Of a DNA stretch of 64,000 nucleotides, positions 10,301 through 23,800 are shown one piece after another. The notes under the pieces were generated by a model. That model was not told where the DNA came from. It worked only from the letters and a program-made list of their open reading frames with translations, and searched no databases. This DNA is from Pelecanus crispus (taxonomy: Eukaryota > Chordata > Aves > Pelecaniformes > Pelecanidae), in the NCBI RefSeq assembly GCF_030463565.1, contig NC_134649.1:31583044-31647043 (forward strand). Reading direction: 5' to 3'. The translations under genes and the position numbers were made by a program. Position 1 is the first letter of the stretch. The number at the start of each line of letters is the position of its first letter.

Positions 10301-11085
10301 TCTGTTTGCCTGTCCTCTCTGTGGAGGCTGCAGTGTCAGTTCTCTTAGATTCACCTCTGAGAAAGAAAAAATGATAGAGCTTGTGGAGGAAATCCTTGGG
10401 ACCAGGGCAGTGCTTGTTGCATTGAGAGCCATGTAAAACATGAGCAGACCAGTGCTCTCAGGCTTGAGTGGCCAACTGAATGAACCTATTTCTTTAGAAA
10501 TGATGTTACGGTAGATGGATCAGTGGTGGTTGTACAGGTTGCCTTCATCAGCTTCGACACCCTTGCATACGGAGGCCCGCCAGGCCCTGCCATGCCCAGC
10601 TCCCATGTGAGCATTCACTGGCTGGTGATGGACCCCGGCAGGAGCGGGTACTCCCTCTTGGCAGGGCAGCTCCCTTTAGCTCCTTGTCACAGGCAGCTGC
10701 TGGCAGCGGCATCTGGAATCACTCCCTGGTGCAAGGTCTGTCATAACCTGCTCTGTCAACCTGCCGCCTGTATGGCAGCGCTGACCTTTGGAAGTGAGAA
10801 GAAACAGGATCTTGTGTGCTTTTCTTCGGCATTAGCTGCTCTAGCCAGGCCTGGCGGTGACTGTCTGCACTGTCTTCTGTTCCACCTAACTGCCTGCTGC
10901 AGTTAGTTTAATCCTGCTTTTGAGCTGCTTTGTAGCAGCGTGCGAGCCACAGGTTTCCTAACCTTGGTCTGGTGGCACAGCAGCCCTCCTGAACCACTGC
11001 AACTGGATTAGCCAGAGCAGGTTTGAGACCATCAGGTTGCTAGCTACCTCATTCTGCTCTATGCTCTGCTGCAACCTTTTTTTTT

Positions 11086-11113
11086 GGGGGGGGGGGGGGG
11101 GGGGGGGGGGGGG
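11086..11113 (+). repeat. uninterrupted G homopolymer (28 nt)
   Basis: Twenty-eight consecutive G follow nine T. Such tracts form G-quadruplexes in vitro and are prone to sequencing and assembly length errors, so the true length is uncertain. Confidence 0.9.
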
Positions 11114-11799
11114 AAGGCAGAAGTACTTCCCATTTCAAGTCCTGGCTTTGGCAATGGCCAGGAAATCCTCACCTTTGCCGCCGATGGGACGAAGTGGATG
11201 AAATTTTAGATCTCTGTTGAGGCAAGTGTTATTTGCGGCACTCAGCTTGATGAGGGCAGCGTTGGAGAACAGTGTCTGCAATGATTTATTGGCAAAGCCT
11301 ACTCTGTTATCTACATACTTTTGAGGGCAGAGTAAGCATAGTAGACCAATAGTAGTGATCGTTTCTTTGAACAGGAAAGAGCTTTTGCCAGAAAGAGTTT
11401 GGATTAAACATTAATTGCAAACTGTTGTTCAGCAACGGTCCTTGTTGTTTATAGATTGTGGTTCTCACATTTCTAGCTGCACTTTGGATAGTGTCAGACA
11501 GCACAGTATGTTGGAAAGCTTTATGTTAATCAAAGCAGATAACAAATAGTTTGGCCACCCATATTGACAGTTTGATTTCAGAAGTCGTTTGATGCTTGCA
11601 AATCTGAACACGGAGAAGTGCAACAATTAAATTAATTCATGCCTCAGTGTGGTCTTGTATATTTGTGGATCCTGATCAGATGTTCCATACGCCTCTTCTC
11701 CTAACCAGCAGTGTTTTTCTTACGTGATGTGTATTTTTTGACTTGCGGCTTATTGTCATGTTATTTATTCAACAGGTTGTGCTGTCTTGGTGTTCTTAG

Positions 11800-11885
11800 A
11801 GTGAATTAACCATTTCTGGAAACCTACCAGACAAGATCAAAATGTGGGGAGACCATCGACAAGGCAACAGAATGGGGTCTTTTCG
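11800..11885 (+). CDS. RBM6: RBM6 exon 2: start codon exon (coding 11842-11885)
   Basis: The ATG at 11842-11844 has A at -3. It encodes [14 protein letters not shown] plus two bases of R15, matching the start of vertebrate RBM6 (human MWGDSRP...). Donor TTTCG|GTAAGC. The 5' edge is uncertain: the acceptor TTCTTAG at 11793-11799 looks best, but CAACAG at about 11775 is also possible. Confidence 0.88.
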
Positions 11886-14800
11886 GTAAGCGTTTGAATG
11901 TGCAGTTTGTTTCAGCAACATTCTTAAATATAATAAGCCATAGGAACTTTCTGTTTGTCAGTATTTCTGCACATCCTCCTGTAAGCAGACTATTTTGGTA
12001 AAAGTTCTGAGGTCTGTGTGGAGCTAGGTGTGATTGCCAAAGAATAGGCAAGTTAAGTAGCAGTGTAACTTTCTGCATTTCTGTGAAGTTTCTTAATTTC
12101 TTTTTTTTTTTTTAACAACAGCTGCCTTTAGTATTTCTGTTCCTTCTTTGCACCACCTTTTCTAGTGATACTTAGTTTAGCTGTTGTAAGCTAAGGTGAT
12201 GATATGCCGTATGGATTTTGGTGCTATGTGCTGTTAAGACCTAGAAGAGAAGTGCCTAATAGTGTGATGTTGATTCTTTTCAACCATGGTAGTTGTCTTA
12301 ACTTCAGAAATACTGGCACTTTCATTGCACAAGGGTTTTTATGCAAACTTTGAGAGTTTAGTTCTCTTCATGAGGTTAAGTAGACCATATATCCCTGTGT
12401 TCCTGGCCGTGCTCCTTCATAAGACATTTTTGAATGTCCCTGGAACTGTTCTAAAGATTCGTATGCAATTGTACCTGCACAGCATGATACTTTTCTTAGT
12501 TTATGTTCCTCTGGTTGTTACTAGGCCCTGTGTTTGCAAGAGGGCTCTGGGTATTAAAAAAAAAAAAAAAAAAAGTAAAAATGGAGACACCAAGACCTAG
12601 GGTTTTCCTCTGTTGTGTATAATTCTTTCATCCTTTGCTCACATGTCCACTTTGGTTACTTGAATATCAGCATGATAAAGGCACTTCCTCATGGCATACC
12701 TTAGGTTTCTGCAATAAGAATACTTCAAATAATTGTCCAACTGTAATGTGTTGAGAAAGCCGATGATATTTGAGCTACGAAACCCAGTATCCTCCAGAAC
12801 GTGTCTTAATGGTATTGATAGGAGCATGACTCTGTTTTGTGATAATATCAGTAGTGCTGTTCTGCTGATTTTTAAGTGGATTTTATTGGCATCATTCTTT
12901 ACTGTATTGGGTGGGGAATTCTAACCTTGAACCAAGTTTTAATTACTGTTCTATATGGTGGTGAAACAGGGGCGTGTAGCTTAGGAAATCTGTATATTGT
13001 TTGATTAACTGTGCAGATGTCACCTTGCATTCTGTTGGTGAGTGATTCTGTAGTGAAACTTTAAGAACATGACTTGCTGTAGTTGCTAAGGAAATGTCCA
13101 CTGATTTGGGTAGCATTTGGTGTTATTTTCAAATGTGTTGATATTTTATATTCTGGTTTTTTTGAAAATGTATTGGAGCCTCGCTTAGATGAAAAATCAA
13201 GTAGCTCCATCTCAAAAAAAAACCTCATTGGGTTTTGAAAAATTGTCTTAAGGGGAAACCGCTTCCTGAGTGGTTTTATGCAGATATCAGGAGAGCTAAT
13301 GGCTACAGTGTTGTAAACTCAGTGTAAGACAGCCAGTCTGGAGGCACGAGCACAAGATCATCTTGAATGTTGATTGTTGGCATACTCCTGTGAGGCATCC
13401 TCAAAGTCTGAACTGATACCTTTCAAAATTTTGCCAGTTCAGACTCCAGCACAAGGAAGTGTAAATGAGTCTCTGTAGTATGTTAAAAGAGCATGTTTGG
13501 TAACCTCTGCTTTTATGTGCCTCAGGATGATGTGTGAAGTTAGCCATTTGTCATACTGCCCGGAGAGCTTAAGCTCAAGTGGTTCCTCGCAGGCGTGTGC
13601 TGGTGATGCTAATGAACAAACACACCAGCTGGTGGAACCTTGAACAGCTGCAGAGCTGTGTGCAGTGCAGGTCTATGTGGATTGCTACCATCATTAACCC
13701 ATTAATATTGCAGGTATTCCCTGTTGAGTGCTTCTGGAAATTGTGCTGAAATGGGAGCACCCAAGTTTACTTTCTCACAACTGTCGTATGCTGCCTCATC
13801 TTAAACTGCCAAACATCAATATCTGCTGCGGATCTTAGACTGTTACACAACTCTATAAAAGTTTAGAGAAGAATGTGCTGCTGTGTAGGTTTCAGACTCT
13901 AAGCACGTTATGAATAATACTGTCTTTATTTCTACAGTGGGAGCCAAGAAGAAAGGTTTGCTCCCGGGTGGAACAGGGAATATCCTCCTTCCCTTGATAG
14001 TCTTGCTCAAGAAAGACACTCTGGCAACTTCTCTGGCAGAGAATCACTTCCTTTTGATATCCAGGCACTCACAGGCCTCCTCAATCCTCAGTTTGCCAAC
14101 AGAGAGGAACCTTCTTTCAGCTTTGGAGCTAGAGATGGACCACGTAGTGACTTCAGAGGTGGGGAGGGGCACCATGATTTCAGGGGCAGAGATTTCCCAT
14201 CATCTGACTTCCAGGGCAGAGATGAGTCTCAGATGGATTTCAGAGGTAGGGAGGCACCCTCTTCTGAGTATAGGGGCAGGGATATGTACTCTGGAGACTT
14301 CCGGGAGAGAGAGGGGCCACCTATGGACTTCAGGGGTGGGGATGTTCCTTCGGTGGACTACAGGAACAGGGAGACATTCCGTATGAACTACAGGGATAGG
14401 GAAGCACATAATATGGACTACAGGGGCAGAGATGAACCTCCATCAGACTTCAGGGGAAGGGGGTCTTTTGATCTAGACTTCAGAGGTCGAGATGGATCTC
14501 ATTCAGACTTTAGGGCAAGAGATGTGTCTGAGTTAGACTACAGGGGCAGAGAGCATTCCTATTCAGACTTCAGAAATAGGGATGTACCTGATTTGGACTT
14601 CAGGGGTGTGGGCACCTCTGATTTGGACTTCAGAAACAGAAATGTACCATCGTCAGACTTCAGAAATAGGCACAGGTCCCGGTCTGATCAGGATTTTAGG
14701 AGCAGAGATGTGGCTCCTCCTATGGACTTTTCAGATAGGGAAATGCCTCCTGTGGATCAAAGCCTTGTAGATTTTAGGCGCAACCAATCTACTGTACCTT

Positions 14801-17800
14801 TAGCAGAAAGAGAGGGCTCTGGTTTAAGCACCAGCAAGAGAGAGGAGTCTGCACTTGGTCTAGATAGAACTCCCTTTGGTAGCCAAAAAGGAGAATTTCA
14901 ACATTCAGAAGCACCAGCCAGAGAAGAGGAATCCCTTGGACTGGGTCTTGAAGATGACGCTTCACACAATTTCCAAAATAGCCGTGGACCTCTTCCTACT
15001 CTTCAGGACCAAGAGGAGCAACCTCAGACCTTTGCTAACAAGCAGCAACAGCAGCAGCTTTCTGGGGGGGAGCAGCAAAGATCCGATTCTGATCTTGGGT
15101 TAAAGGGTGAAGGTGGCCTGGATTTCCTTGGAAGGCAAGATACTGACTACCGAAACATTGAGTATCGCGATGTGGATCACCGGCTGCCAGGACATCAGAT
15201 GTTTGATTATGAACATGGCAAGTCCTTTTCAGAAGGAAAACCCAGCAAAGACTCTAGGCCCTATAAGAGCCTTCAGGTAGGTGGTTTTATCAGTTGATGT
15301 TTCTGTTAAATGTGTGTTGGCCAAAGAATGGAAGGAGCTGGGAAGGAGCCTTTCATTCATATCCCATCACTTCAGTTCTGTCCTAATTCACCGTCCTTCT
15401 ATGAGATCATCCTCACACTCCAGGTTGTTTTAATGGGCACCCTTTCTGTCTCAGAAATACTTTCTTCTCAAGAGAAATGCAATTTAGCATTTGAGAATTG
15501 CTAAATATGGAGAACCAGATTTGGTTCAGAAAGTCCCCAAGCTGAAAATGACCAGAGGGAGGGAGGGTGTTGGGGAGAAGTAGTATATAGAACTTATTTT
15601 GTTGTTTTCTCCTGGACATTGCTTATGAGCACTACCAGAGAGAAGATACTGGCTTGTGTGGACCTGTGTAGAACAGTACAGCTGTTCTCATGCATGCTTT
15701 GTTTTCCTTCAGAGTTAACTTTGAAATCTGAAGGTAATGGTAACTACTGAGTTAATAACTACTATTGAATTTGAATCTCCCATTGCTGGAAAGCACAGAG
15801 AGGTAATTTGCTTATTTTATTTTCCTGGACCTAGATCTCATTGTACAGCTCAATGAGCATATGAAGCTAGTAATACAAGTCCTCCAGAGCTCTCTGAATC
15901 TTAAACAGTGCTGTGGTTAAAGATTTGAGCCAGTCTGCTTATGGGCCTTTGCCTTTGAATTATACCCTGCTTTATTTTGTTACTGTTTGTATATCTTGAG
16001 AGCTAGCATCTCTCATTTGTAAAAACCATCTTAATTGTGTGAACTCAAGGACCAAGATTACCGGACCTGTCCCAAATATGTGAAGCCAAGCAAGCTCATT
16101 CGGCTAGGAGGAGTGCCTGAAACTGCCACAAAGGATGATGTAAGTGGGATGTTTTTCATCAAAAAACTTCTGTCAAGGGTCTCTGAATGTACCATTTTTA
16201 AGCCTGGTTTATGTAGTTCAGATGGTCTGTCATTTTCCTCAGGGAAAATCCAGATTTAGAAGTGATTGCAGTGTTATTTTTTATCTGATTATTCTGTTTT
16301 TTGGCGGGTCTGGAAATGATGAGTTTTTCCGCAGTCACACGTGGGGTATTGGTGGCTAAAAGCCTTGACTCCAGACTCTTTTTAAGATGCCTTGCTTCCA
16401 GCATTGCTTTATATATACCAAATGTTATTGCTTTGTTATTGTATTTTGGGCTCAGAAGATGTGTAGTGTCTAAGTGAACTTGTTAATTCTTAGTTACTTG
16501 AAATTGCTTAAATGAGATCTTATACGATGGAAAAGATGTCTGCTGCTACTGCTGATTTTAGTTGAAAAAACCCCAAAATAATCTAGGCTACAGGGTTAAA
16601 GAAGCTCTCTTTCCAAAAGCATCCACTTTGAATTAGGATATTTTTTTGGTGGCAGTTCCAGACATAAGAACCCCTACATGCAACAGTTTTTGCTAGGGTT
16701 AGCTGTGATGATTAAAGCTTCTGAAGCTTGATACCGGAGAACTCATGACAGAAACTTTGTCCATCAGAGGATGATAAGACTCAGAACAGTCACCCCATGT
16801 CCCTTGATTTTCTTAAAGGCAGTAAGACATCTCTGACCTTAAATAATGATCAGAGGTGAACTCTCTGGCTGAAACCAGTGTGATAAACTTTTGCACAGTT
16901 GAGTTGTGGTGTAAATTGTGCTTGCTTATTTAAACAAAAACCAAAAAATACTTCCCAAAACTTAATAAACAGTTCTCAGGTACTGCTGGAACTTAATCAG
17001 GAGAATGTGTCAGTTTGTAACAGAGTTAACCTAGAAAGAAAAGAAGTCTTGGGGAGACAGAAATGTATGTTAGCCAGTACTTCATTTTTCCGAGGTTTGA
17101 TTTTGGAGACTGAAGTGGATCTTGGTTTTCCTGTAGATTCTCAATGCTTTCCGAGGGCCTGATGGTACACCTGTGAAGGACTTGCGACTGAAAGATTACA
17201 GTTCAGGTGAGAATGCTTTTCCAGTGCTTCTAGTTTCAAGTTTACAAATGGGTATTTTTCACACCAATACTCACTTAGGCAGTTTGGTTAAAGTCTTTGG
17301 TGCCATAATTGCAGGTATTTTTGAATGAAAATGTGCACTGAGTTTTGTAGTTTGTCCTCTTCAAAACTGATGGCTGTGCTCGCTGCTACTTCAGAGGTAA
17401 AGCATGTGTCCTGGTGCCTCTAGAGAGATGTAGGACCAGCAGAAAAACAATAAGGCCGTTCTAATAGCCATCAAGAGTAAAGCCAATACTGACATGGGAC
17501 AGCAGGCTAATTCCTCAATAGATTTTTTAAAAAAAATTATTCTTAAATACTTTTAGATTTTTCTGTGTCTTGTTTCTGAGATGGTCTTACTGTGGAACAT
17601 ATCCTGCACAAATAGTGTCCTCAGGAAACCTGGTACATCCTAATATTTTTCCTTCAGTAACATGAAACTTACCTTCTTAGATATGAAGACAGGTTAAAAA
17701 AAGAAAAAGTAAGTTTTATAAGCAAATATCCAAATATGGGGTCTGGATGCTCTTCCTCATTCAAAGAATAAAGTTTTGCTGTACTTCTGATCAGTATGTA

Positions 17801-20800
17801 TAGGATTCTGAAGAAAGAAATATTTTACAAGGCTGCTTTGTGAGAAAGTTATACTGGAACAAAGATGTGCGATGGTAGGAAATGCAGGGTGAGTCCTGGG
17901 GATTGGTTTGGATAATACTGGTAGGAAATATCTGGAAACTGGTTTGTTTTGGTGTGGGTTTTTGGTTTGGTTTTTTTTTTAAACATAGGAAAGCAGAGGC
18001 TTCTGCCCTCATCAGTGCTGTTTTGTATTACCAGTATGGGTTGCACATGAAGCAGCTGGAATTCTTGGTGTCAATACATTATATGAAGGGTTCCTATGTG
18101 TTTAGTAGCTGGGGAGAGAAACTGGGGCAGTTGGGTATTTCTCAAGTATATTTTTGTTTCTGGAAGCTGTCAAAGGAGATTTCACAACCTTCTTGTGAAC
18201 TTTTGAACTAGAGAACACCCTTGTGTCACATAATCTGGTCTGGCCCAACAAGCAGGGCTTAAGGGGTACAGTCAATCTCTCTTGCTTCCTTTCCTCTTTT
18301 CTAAGCACAGTACAGCATGGCTGTTGTCACCTGCCCAGCACTGACTGCAACCCAACAATTGCAACATATTCATTTTTTGCCTATGCTGATGTGATTTGTC
18401 AGTGGTTGTTGTTTTTTTTTTTACTGAAATACATCACCTTTCAGTAATAAATTGACTTGACCTGGGAATCTCTTCATAAGTCTCTTCTTGTTTACATTAT
18501 TAGGACTTACTGCCCTCATTAGAGAACCATTGTCATCTCCTTCCCATCCCCCATTTCAAAGGCTACTCAGGATGAGACACAGTGTCTGAAGTTATGTGCA
18601 GAAGCCCTAGTATCTGCTGGTGATCACATATGAGGGTAATATGAGGGTTGCAGTTTTCTGCTGTCTAAAAGCTGCATTCTGTTTCACTCTGTCTCCTCAG
18701 CTGCAAAGTTTGGGATTTTTTTACGTTTTTCTGGCAATTGTGGAGAGGGAAAGAATGAAGTTAAAATTAGTTCGTATTTTGTGAGCTATTTAAAGCTGTT
18801 GTTTAACCCTGTCCGGGCAACATCAGTAATTTAAGCAGTGTAGCGTTATTCTAGGTTACATGGATACTCCAAAGACTTTGTTTTGCATTGTGTCCTGAGG
18901 CTGCAAATGCAGCTGCTAATTTAAACAGCTTTCTGATCCTTCTTACGCAAGATGAGTACGTCTAGGACAAAAAAAGCTTCCTGAATTGTGAAAACTACTT
19001 CTTGAAATTGGGTAACTAGAAGCTGTAGTAAATTTAATCCAGCTTTTCACATTAGGTAATCCTATAGAGGAGTGTGTGAAACTGAATACATATTAACTTC
19101 TGAAAAGCTAAGCCTGTATGAAACTAGAGGCCAGTCATGGGCTAAACAATGCTTTTAGGATGGAGTGCATATGTAAATATTCATAAGAACTAAAGGCAAA
19201 CTTGCTGGATTATTAGTGTGTCTTGGATACACCTGGGCCCACTGGCTGCATTGCTGTATCAGCTCAATGGGATGACGGCAGCCTGGCTCAGAAGAGTGTG
19301 TGCTAAGCCTGTCTGAGTGGGTTGTATATTTTTGAGTGCTGTCCAGAAATGTTAAAAATAACATTAATCATGAGTATGCATGTTGAGTGTGTTTGAGAGA
19401 AGAATGCCTGCAGCTGTTGGAGAACAATAACAGCCATAACAACACACAATGAACTCAAAATAAGTGAGGTTCGGATCAGTTTCACAAAAAGATAACGCCT
19501 ATCATAAAGCTTATCTCAGCAGCTTCAACGTGATGATTCCACTGTATGATCTTTCACAAGACTCCTTCTGTTTTTGGGGAAAATATATGGTGTTTTTTCT
19601 TGGAAAAAGCAGCTCAACTTCTTTTTATAAAGCCCTTTCTTTTTTACATGCTGTGTATGTGCTAAGGGAAGCAAATTTTCACTGAAGGTTGTGCTGAGCA
19701 TGAAACTGTTCTTACTATAGCTGGTGTTATTTTGGTACGCATTCAAGCTGTTTATTCTTTAGATCATTTTGTCTCTGAAGCCCACAGGCTGAAACAGTGT
19801 CTGGATTTTCAACAAGGTAGTGAAAGGAGAGACTTTGAGAAGTGGCATAGTAGTTCTATTTAAATCAAAAAGGCAGATATTTACAGACAATGATAAAATA
19901 TCAAAGTCAGACTTTATAGTATTACCCTATGCAACATGAACGTGTAATTTCCATCAGTTAGATTTTTGAATTGATGCCTGTATGTTCAGACTGAAAGTAT
20001 CAAATCCATTTGTGCGGGGAAGAGGGCTTCTTCCAATGTAATGTGTAAGCCTTGGCAGAAATAACTGTATTAGATTGTTGGCTTATCTTTCAGCTTGCCT
20101 TTTCAAGTGTGTTTCGTCATGTCTGTTCAATTAATCATTACAAAGAATAAACCCTGAGGTGATAGTGGAATCTTCTCAAAGACCATTAACTGCTTTAGTC
20201 TGCAGTATCTCCCGGTGCCTCTTGCTGCCTCATGCGGAGGCAGAGCCGTGGATCTACTGCTGCTTCAGTAGATACTAGTGGTGATGACTTGTCAGCAGCT
20301 CTCTGATAGGGGATTGTTGGTAATGGCTTGTGAGCTCCCCCTGTCCCATCTGAAGGTACTTGTCTCTGCTCACTTGGTGTCAAGGCTTTTGCGTGACTTT
20401 ACAGCGTGGGTCTCCCTCTGTGGAGCTGTTAGTGCAGCATGCAACAGCACCAGGCTACTTGAAGCCTGGTGTCTGTCATTCTCCTGTTACTGTCTGTGTG
20501 TTTGCATTGGTGCTGACTGCCAGGAACTTGAAGCTGATAGCTTTTGACCTTCGAGGAATCTAACATGAACACACCTTGTCCTGGTTTTGATTTTGATCAT
20601 ATTTTAAACTTATCTCCTTGATTCTCATCAAGCTTTATTTCTACTTTCCTGAATAATGTCAAACATAAGCAAAGCCTGAGATATCATCTTGCGTGTCTGA
20701 TGTGCGCAGAACTCTTTGGCTGAACACACACGTATGCCCTGGAGAAGAGAGCACATGGAGCTATCTTTATCTTAAAGGGCTGCTTATGATGAGTCATTCA

Positions 20801-23800
20801 CCCTTAAAAGATGCTGCAATGATGTCCAAGTAATAAGTGAAAACACGAAGTGTACTCTGAGCCTTCTGTTCAAATTGTTCTCCTGGATGCAGTCTACGGT
20901 GGGATAAGCTTGGAACGTGTGTTTTCCAACCAGGATTCACGTTAGGGTTAGTACTAGCAGCTGGGAAAAGCTGTTCAGGGAAAGCAAGCCTGAGAAATCA
21001 CTGGCAGCCCCTGAGGCTTTTCTAGCTTACTCTACAAGCCCATTTGGGGAACTGCGACGAGTTTTTGCTGAGCTGGGAGAGCCTGGTGGAGAATGGACAC
21101 ACTGACCGAAATGGAGAGCAGCACGTGCAGAGGGGAGCTCTGTGAAGCGGATCTGGAGGGACCAGGTGAGCTGGATTGCAATCAGAAGGAACAGTGAGGT
21201 CCACCCCAGCCCCTTTATGAACCCTCTAAATTAGTGCAGCACTTCAGAAATTGGGAGATTTGGGTTTGCTAACCCTCTTCTGACTCTCCTGAATACTCAC
21301 TTTTGAACCCTGGGTGGGGATGTGGGAATGCAGTGCTGCACTCCTGGGGAGCCAAGCACTCATGGAAGGAGGATGATGGGAGCAGGGAGGAGTTCTCTGA
21401 ACAGCAGTAATGCTTGAGGCCAGAGGGATGTCCATGTGGATACAGGTGGCTGATGCTAAAGGACAGGCATCCTCCTGCGGTGGAGGTACATGCAGGAAAT
21501 GTAGTGTAACCTAAAAAATGTGACTAACTTAGCAGCTACTTAATGGCAGCTGCCTGCTCATTTTTGAAAAGCTTTTGTTTTAGCAAGTACTACTGGCACC
21601 CAATGTACTTTACTGCTTGCTTAGTTACCTTCTTGCACTAGCATTTATTTCTTGTTTCATTTCTTCAGACCTGGAGAAATGCTTGGAACTGCACCCCTTA
21701 TCCCTCCCTTTATTAAACTTAAACTGCCTTGGCCAAGTCCTAGAAGAAACTGGATTATCTTGCTTGTTCTCACTAAGCTCTGCCACACTGGTGCCCTGTT
21801 AAATATTAATAAGGCCCTTAGATACACCTTTAAAAGGTGCTTTTTTTTTCCCCCTCCAAGTACTGTCTATCCTGTATATCAGAACAGTGAATCTTTGGTT
21901 TCAGGAATATTTCATGAAGCCTCTGAAATTTAGAATTGTATTCTTTAGTGTTGTATTTTGCTAAAACTCATAATCTAAGGTCCAGAAGTTTACACTTAAT
22001 GATGGAAAAATTGGTACAGAGGTGCACCTCTCCATACTAGGCATAAATTCTCTATTTTTTTCCATGGCTGGAATGCGTCCCAAGGCAGTGAGATCTCCTC
22101 TCTCTTAAAGCAGAACTCCTGTTGTGGTAGCAGCCATGGCTATGCATTTGTCTGGCCCGCATTTAACTGAGTCTTAGCTCCCTCACTGTAGGTGTACGTG
22201 TGGGTGGGGTTTGGGCTAGTAATGCTCTTAGAGGTCAGAAGTGCTAGTGAAATATTGTGCTTGCCCCCAGCTCCTGCGTGCCACAGGTGCCGTTGTGCTG
22301 CAGCTTCCAGCCTTAGGTAGGGTGGGAGAGCTGAGCTGCTGCTCTGCGTGGGGAGGGGATGTTTCTGGAGGTATGCAGCAGAACTGTGCTAAACTGAGAC
22401 CTTTTGTTTCCTTTCAGGAATGATGCAGTGCCCTTGGGGAAACACCTCTGAAGGGTGGATTTGTGGCCAGCTAGTGGCTTTCTCACGAAGAGGGCTTGGC
22501 ACCAACCCTATGGAGTTTGATTAGGAGTAGATCCCACAAGGACTTATATTCTTGGTTTGGTACAAAGAACGTGCTGTGGATTGATGTGAGATGTCTCTAA
22601 TACACGCTGTGGTGCAGAGGTGCATCTTGCCTGTTGTGCTAATTATACGGAAGGCAACTTGGCTCACCATCAAGGCTGGTGCTAATGCACCACAGGAAGA
22701 ATAATCTCCTGTTGCTGTATTTAGTGCTTTGCACAGTGAAGATTGTGTGGCCCACTCTACTGCGTCAGCCATGAATAAGGGCACGCAGATCTCGGGCATT
22801 TGCTGAGAGCTGAAGTGATCATCCATGAGCTCACAAGATGCTGTAGCACACATGGAGTTTCCTCTTGAGGCCTGACCAGATCACCTGTTCATCAGCCGAG
22901 TTCTTCAGTCTGGAGGGACTCATCTTTCAGAAGCTGGGGAAATATCTTCAGTGCAGATCTGTGTGAAGCAATTGTTTCTTGTTTGTAGACAGAATAGCCT
23001 GGTGAGGACTAAAAAGCACTTAGTTGGAATTAGTCCATGGTCATCAATACCAGTCCTTGCCAGTTTTCCCAGCTGTGTGGGCAGTAGGCTTTTGACTAGT
23101 CTTGCTTGATTTCAGGGCAGTAGTACATTGTCTCTTGGAAGCAAAAGGCATTCTTGCCCATCTTTCCTCATCTGTGATGTGATGGCTTAGGAAATAGGAA
23201 GTACAAATCTGTTTTAAGTCAGTGTTTTTGATAGTGATCAACCTTGGTTCAGGGATATAAGGCCTTTTCAACAGAAGAGGCAACACACACATTCATCCAT
23301 AAAACATGCTCACAGCATTTTTGACAAGCAGAATCCTTCCTTCTGTAACCGTTTTTACAAATGTGCTCACCCTTTTTGCATCTCCAGCACAAAACTTCAA
23401 GGCTTTTCACAGTGTGCTGACATTACTGCATTGATTGCTTTTCTGAGTCATTTGTGCTGAATGACAGATCATATATCCTGGAGACCACGTTCACATTAGC
23501 AGCACTTCAAAACCAAGTTCCAGTCTGCAACACCTTCCCATGTATGCAGCTTCCAGTCCTCTCATGGAGTTTTGTGATGGCCCTAGCCTTCCTTGGATTC
23601 CAGGTTTCTGTACAAATATAATACTTTGTCTTTAATAAAGCTACAATGTGTATGATCTTAGTATTGTGGGTTTTTCCCTCCTTCCCAGTGTGCTGGTATA
23701 CAAACTACCCTCCTGGGCCAAGATGGGTTGACAGCCATTTAGGGCTCTGACACTTGTAGTTCCTGCAGTTCATGGGGCTGCCTGTATCTACTTTTGAGGG

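Larger units (their letters stand above)
6776..11799 (+). other. RBM6: RBM6 intron 1
   Basis: About 5.0 kb from donor GAG|GTGAGG. The first ~550 bp hold the CpG island edge, the CCTGG array and the degenerate minisatellite. The rest is unique-looking sequence with a T run at about 10120-10135 and the T9-G28 homopolymer at 11077-11113. No convincing exon or mobile element was seen. Confidence 0.7.

Noticed and set aside
13910-14386. 158-codon frame starting before RBM6 exon 3
   Set aside because: Crosses the exon 3 acceptor and reads the decapeptide region in the wrong frame; it is kept open by the 30-nt period.
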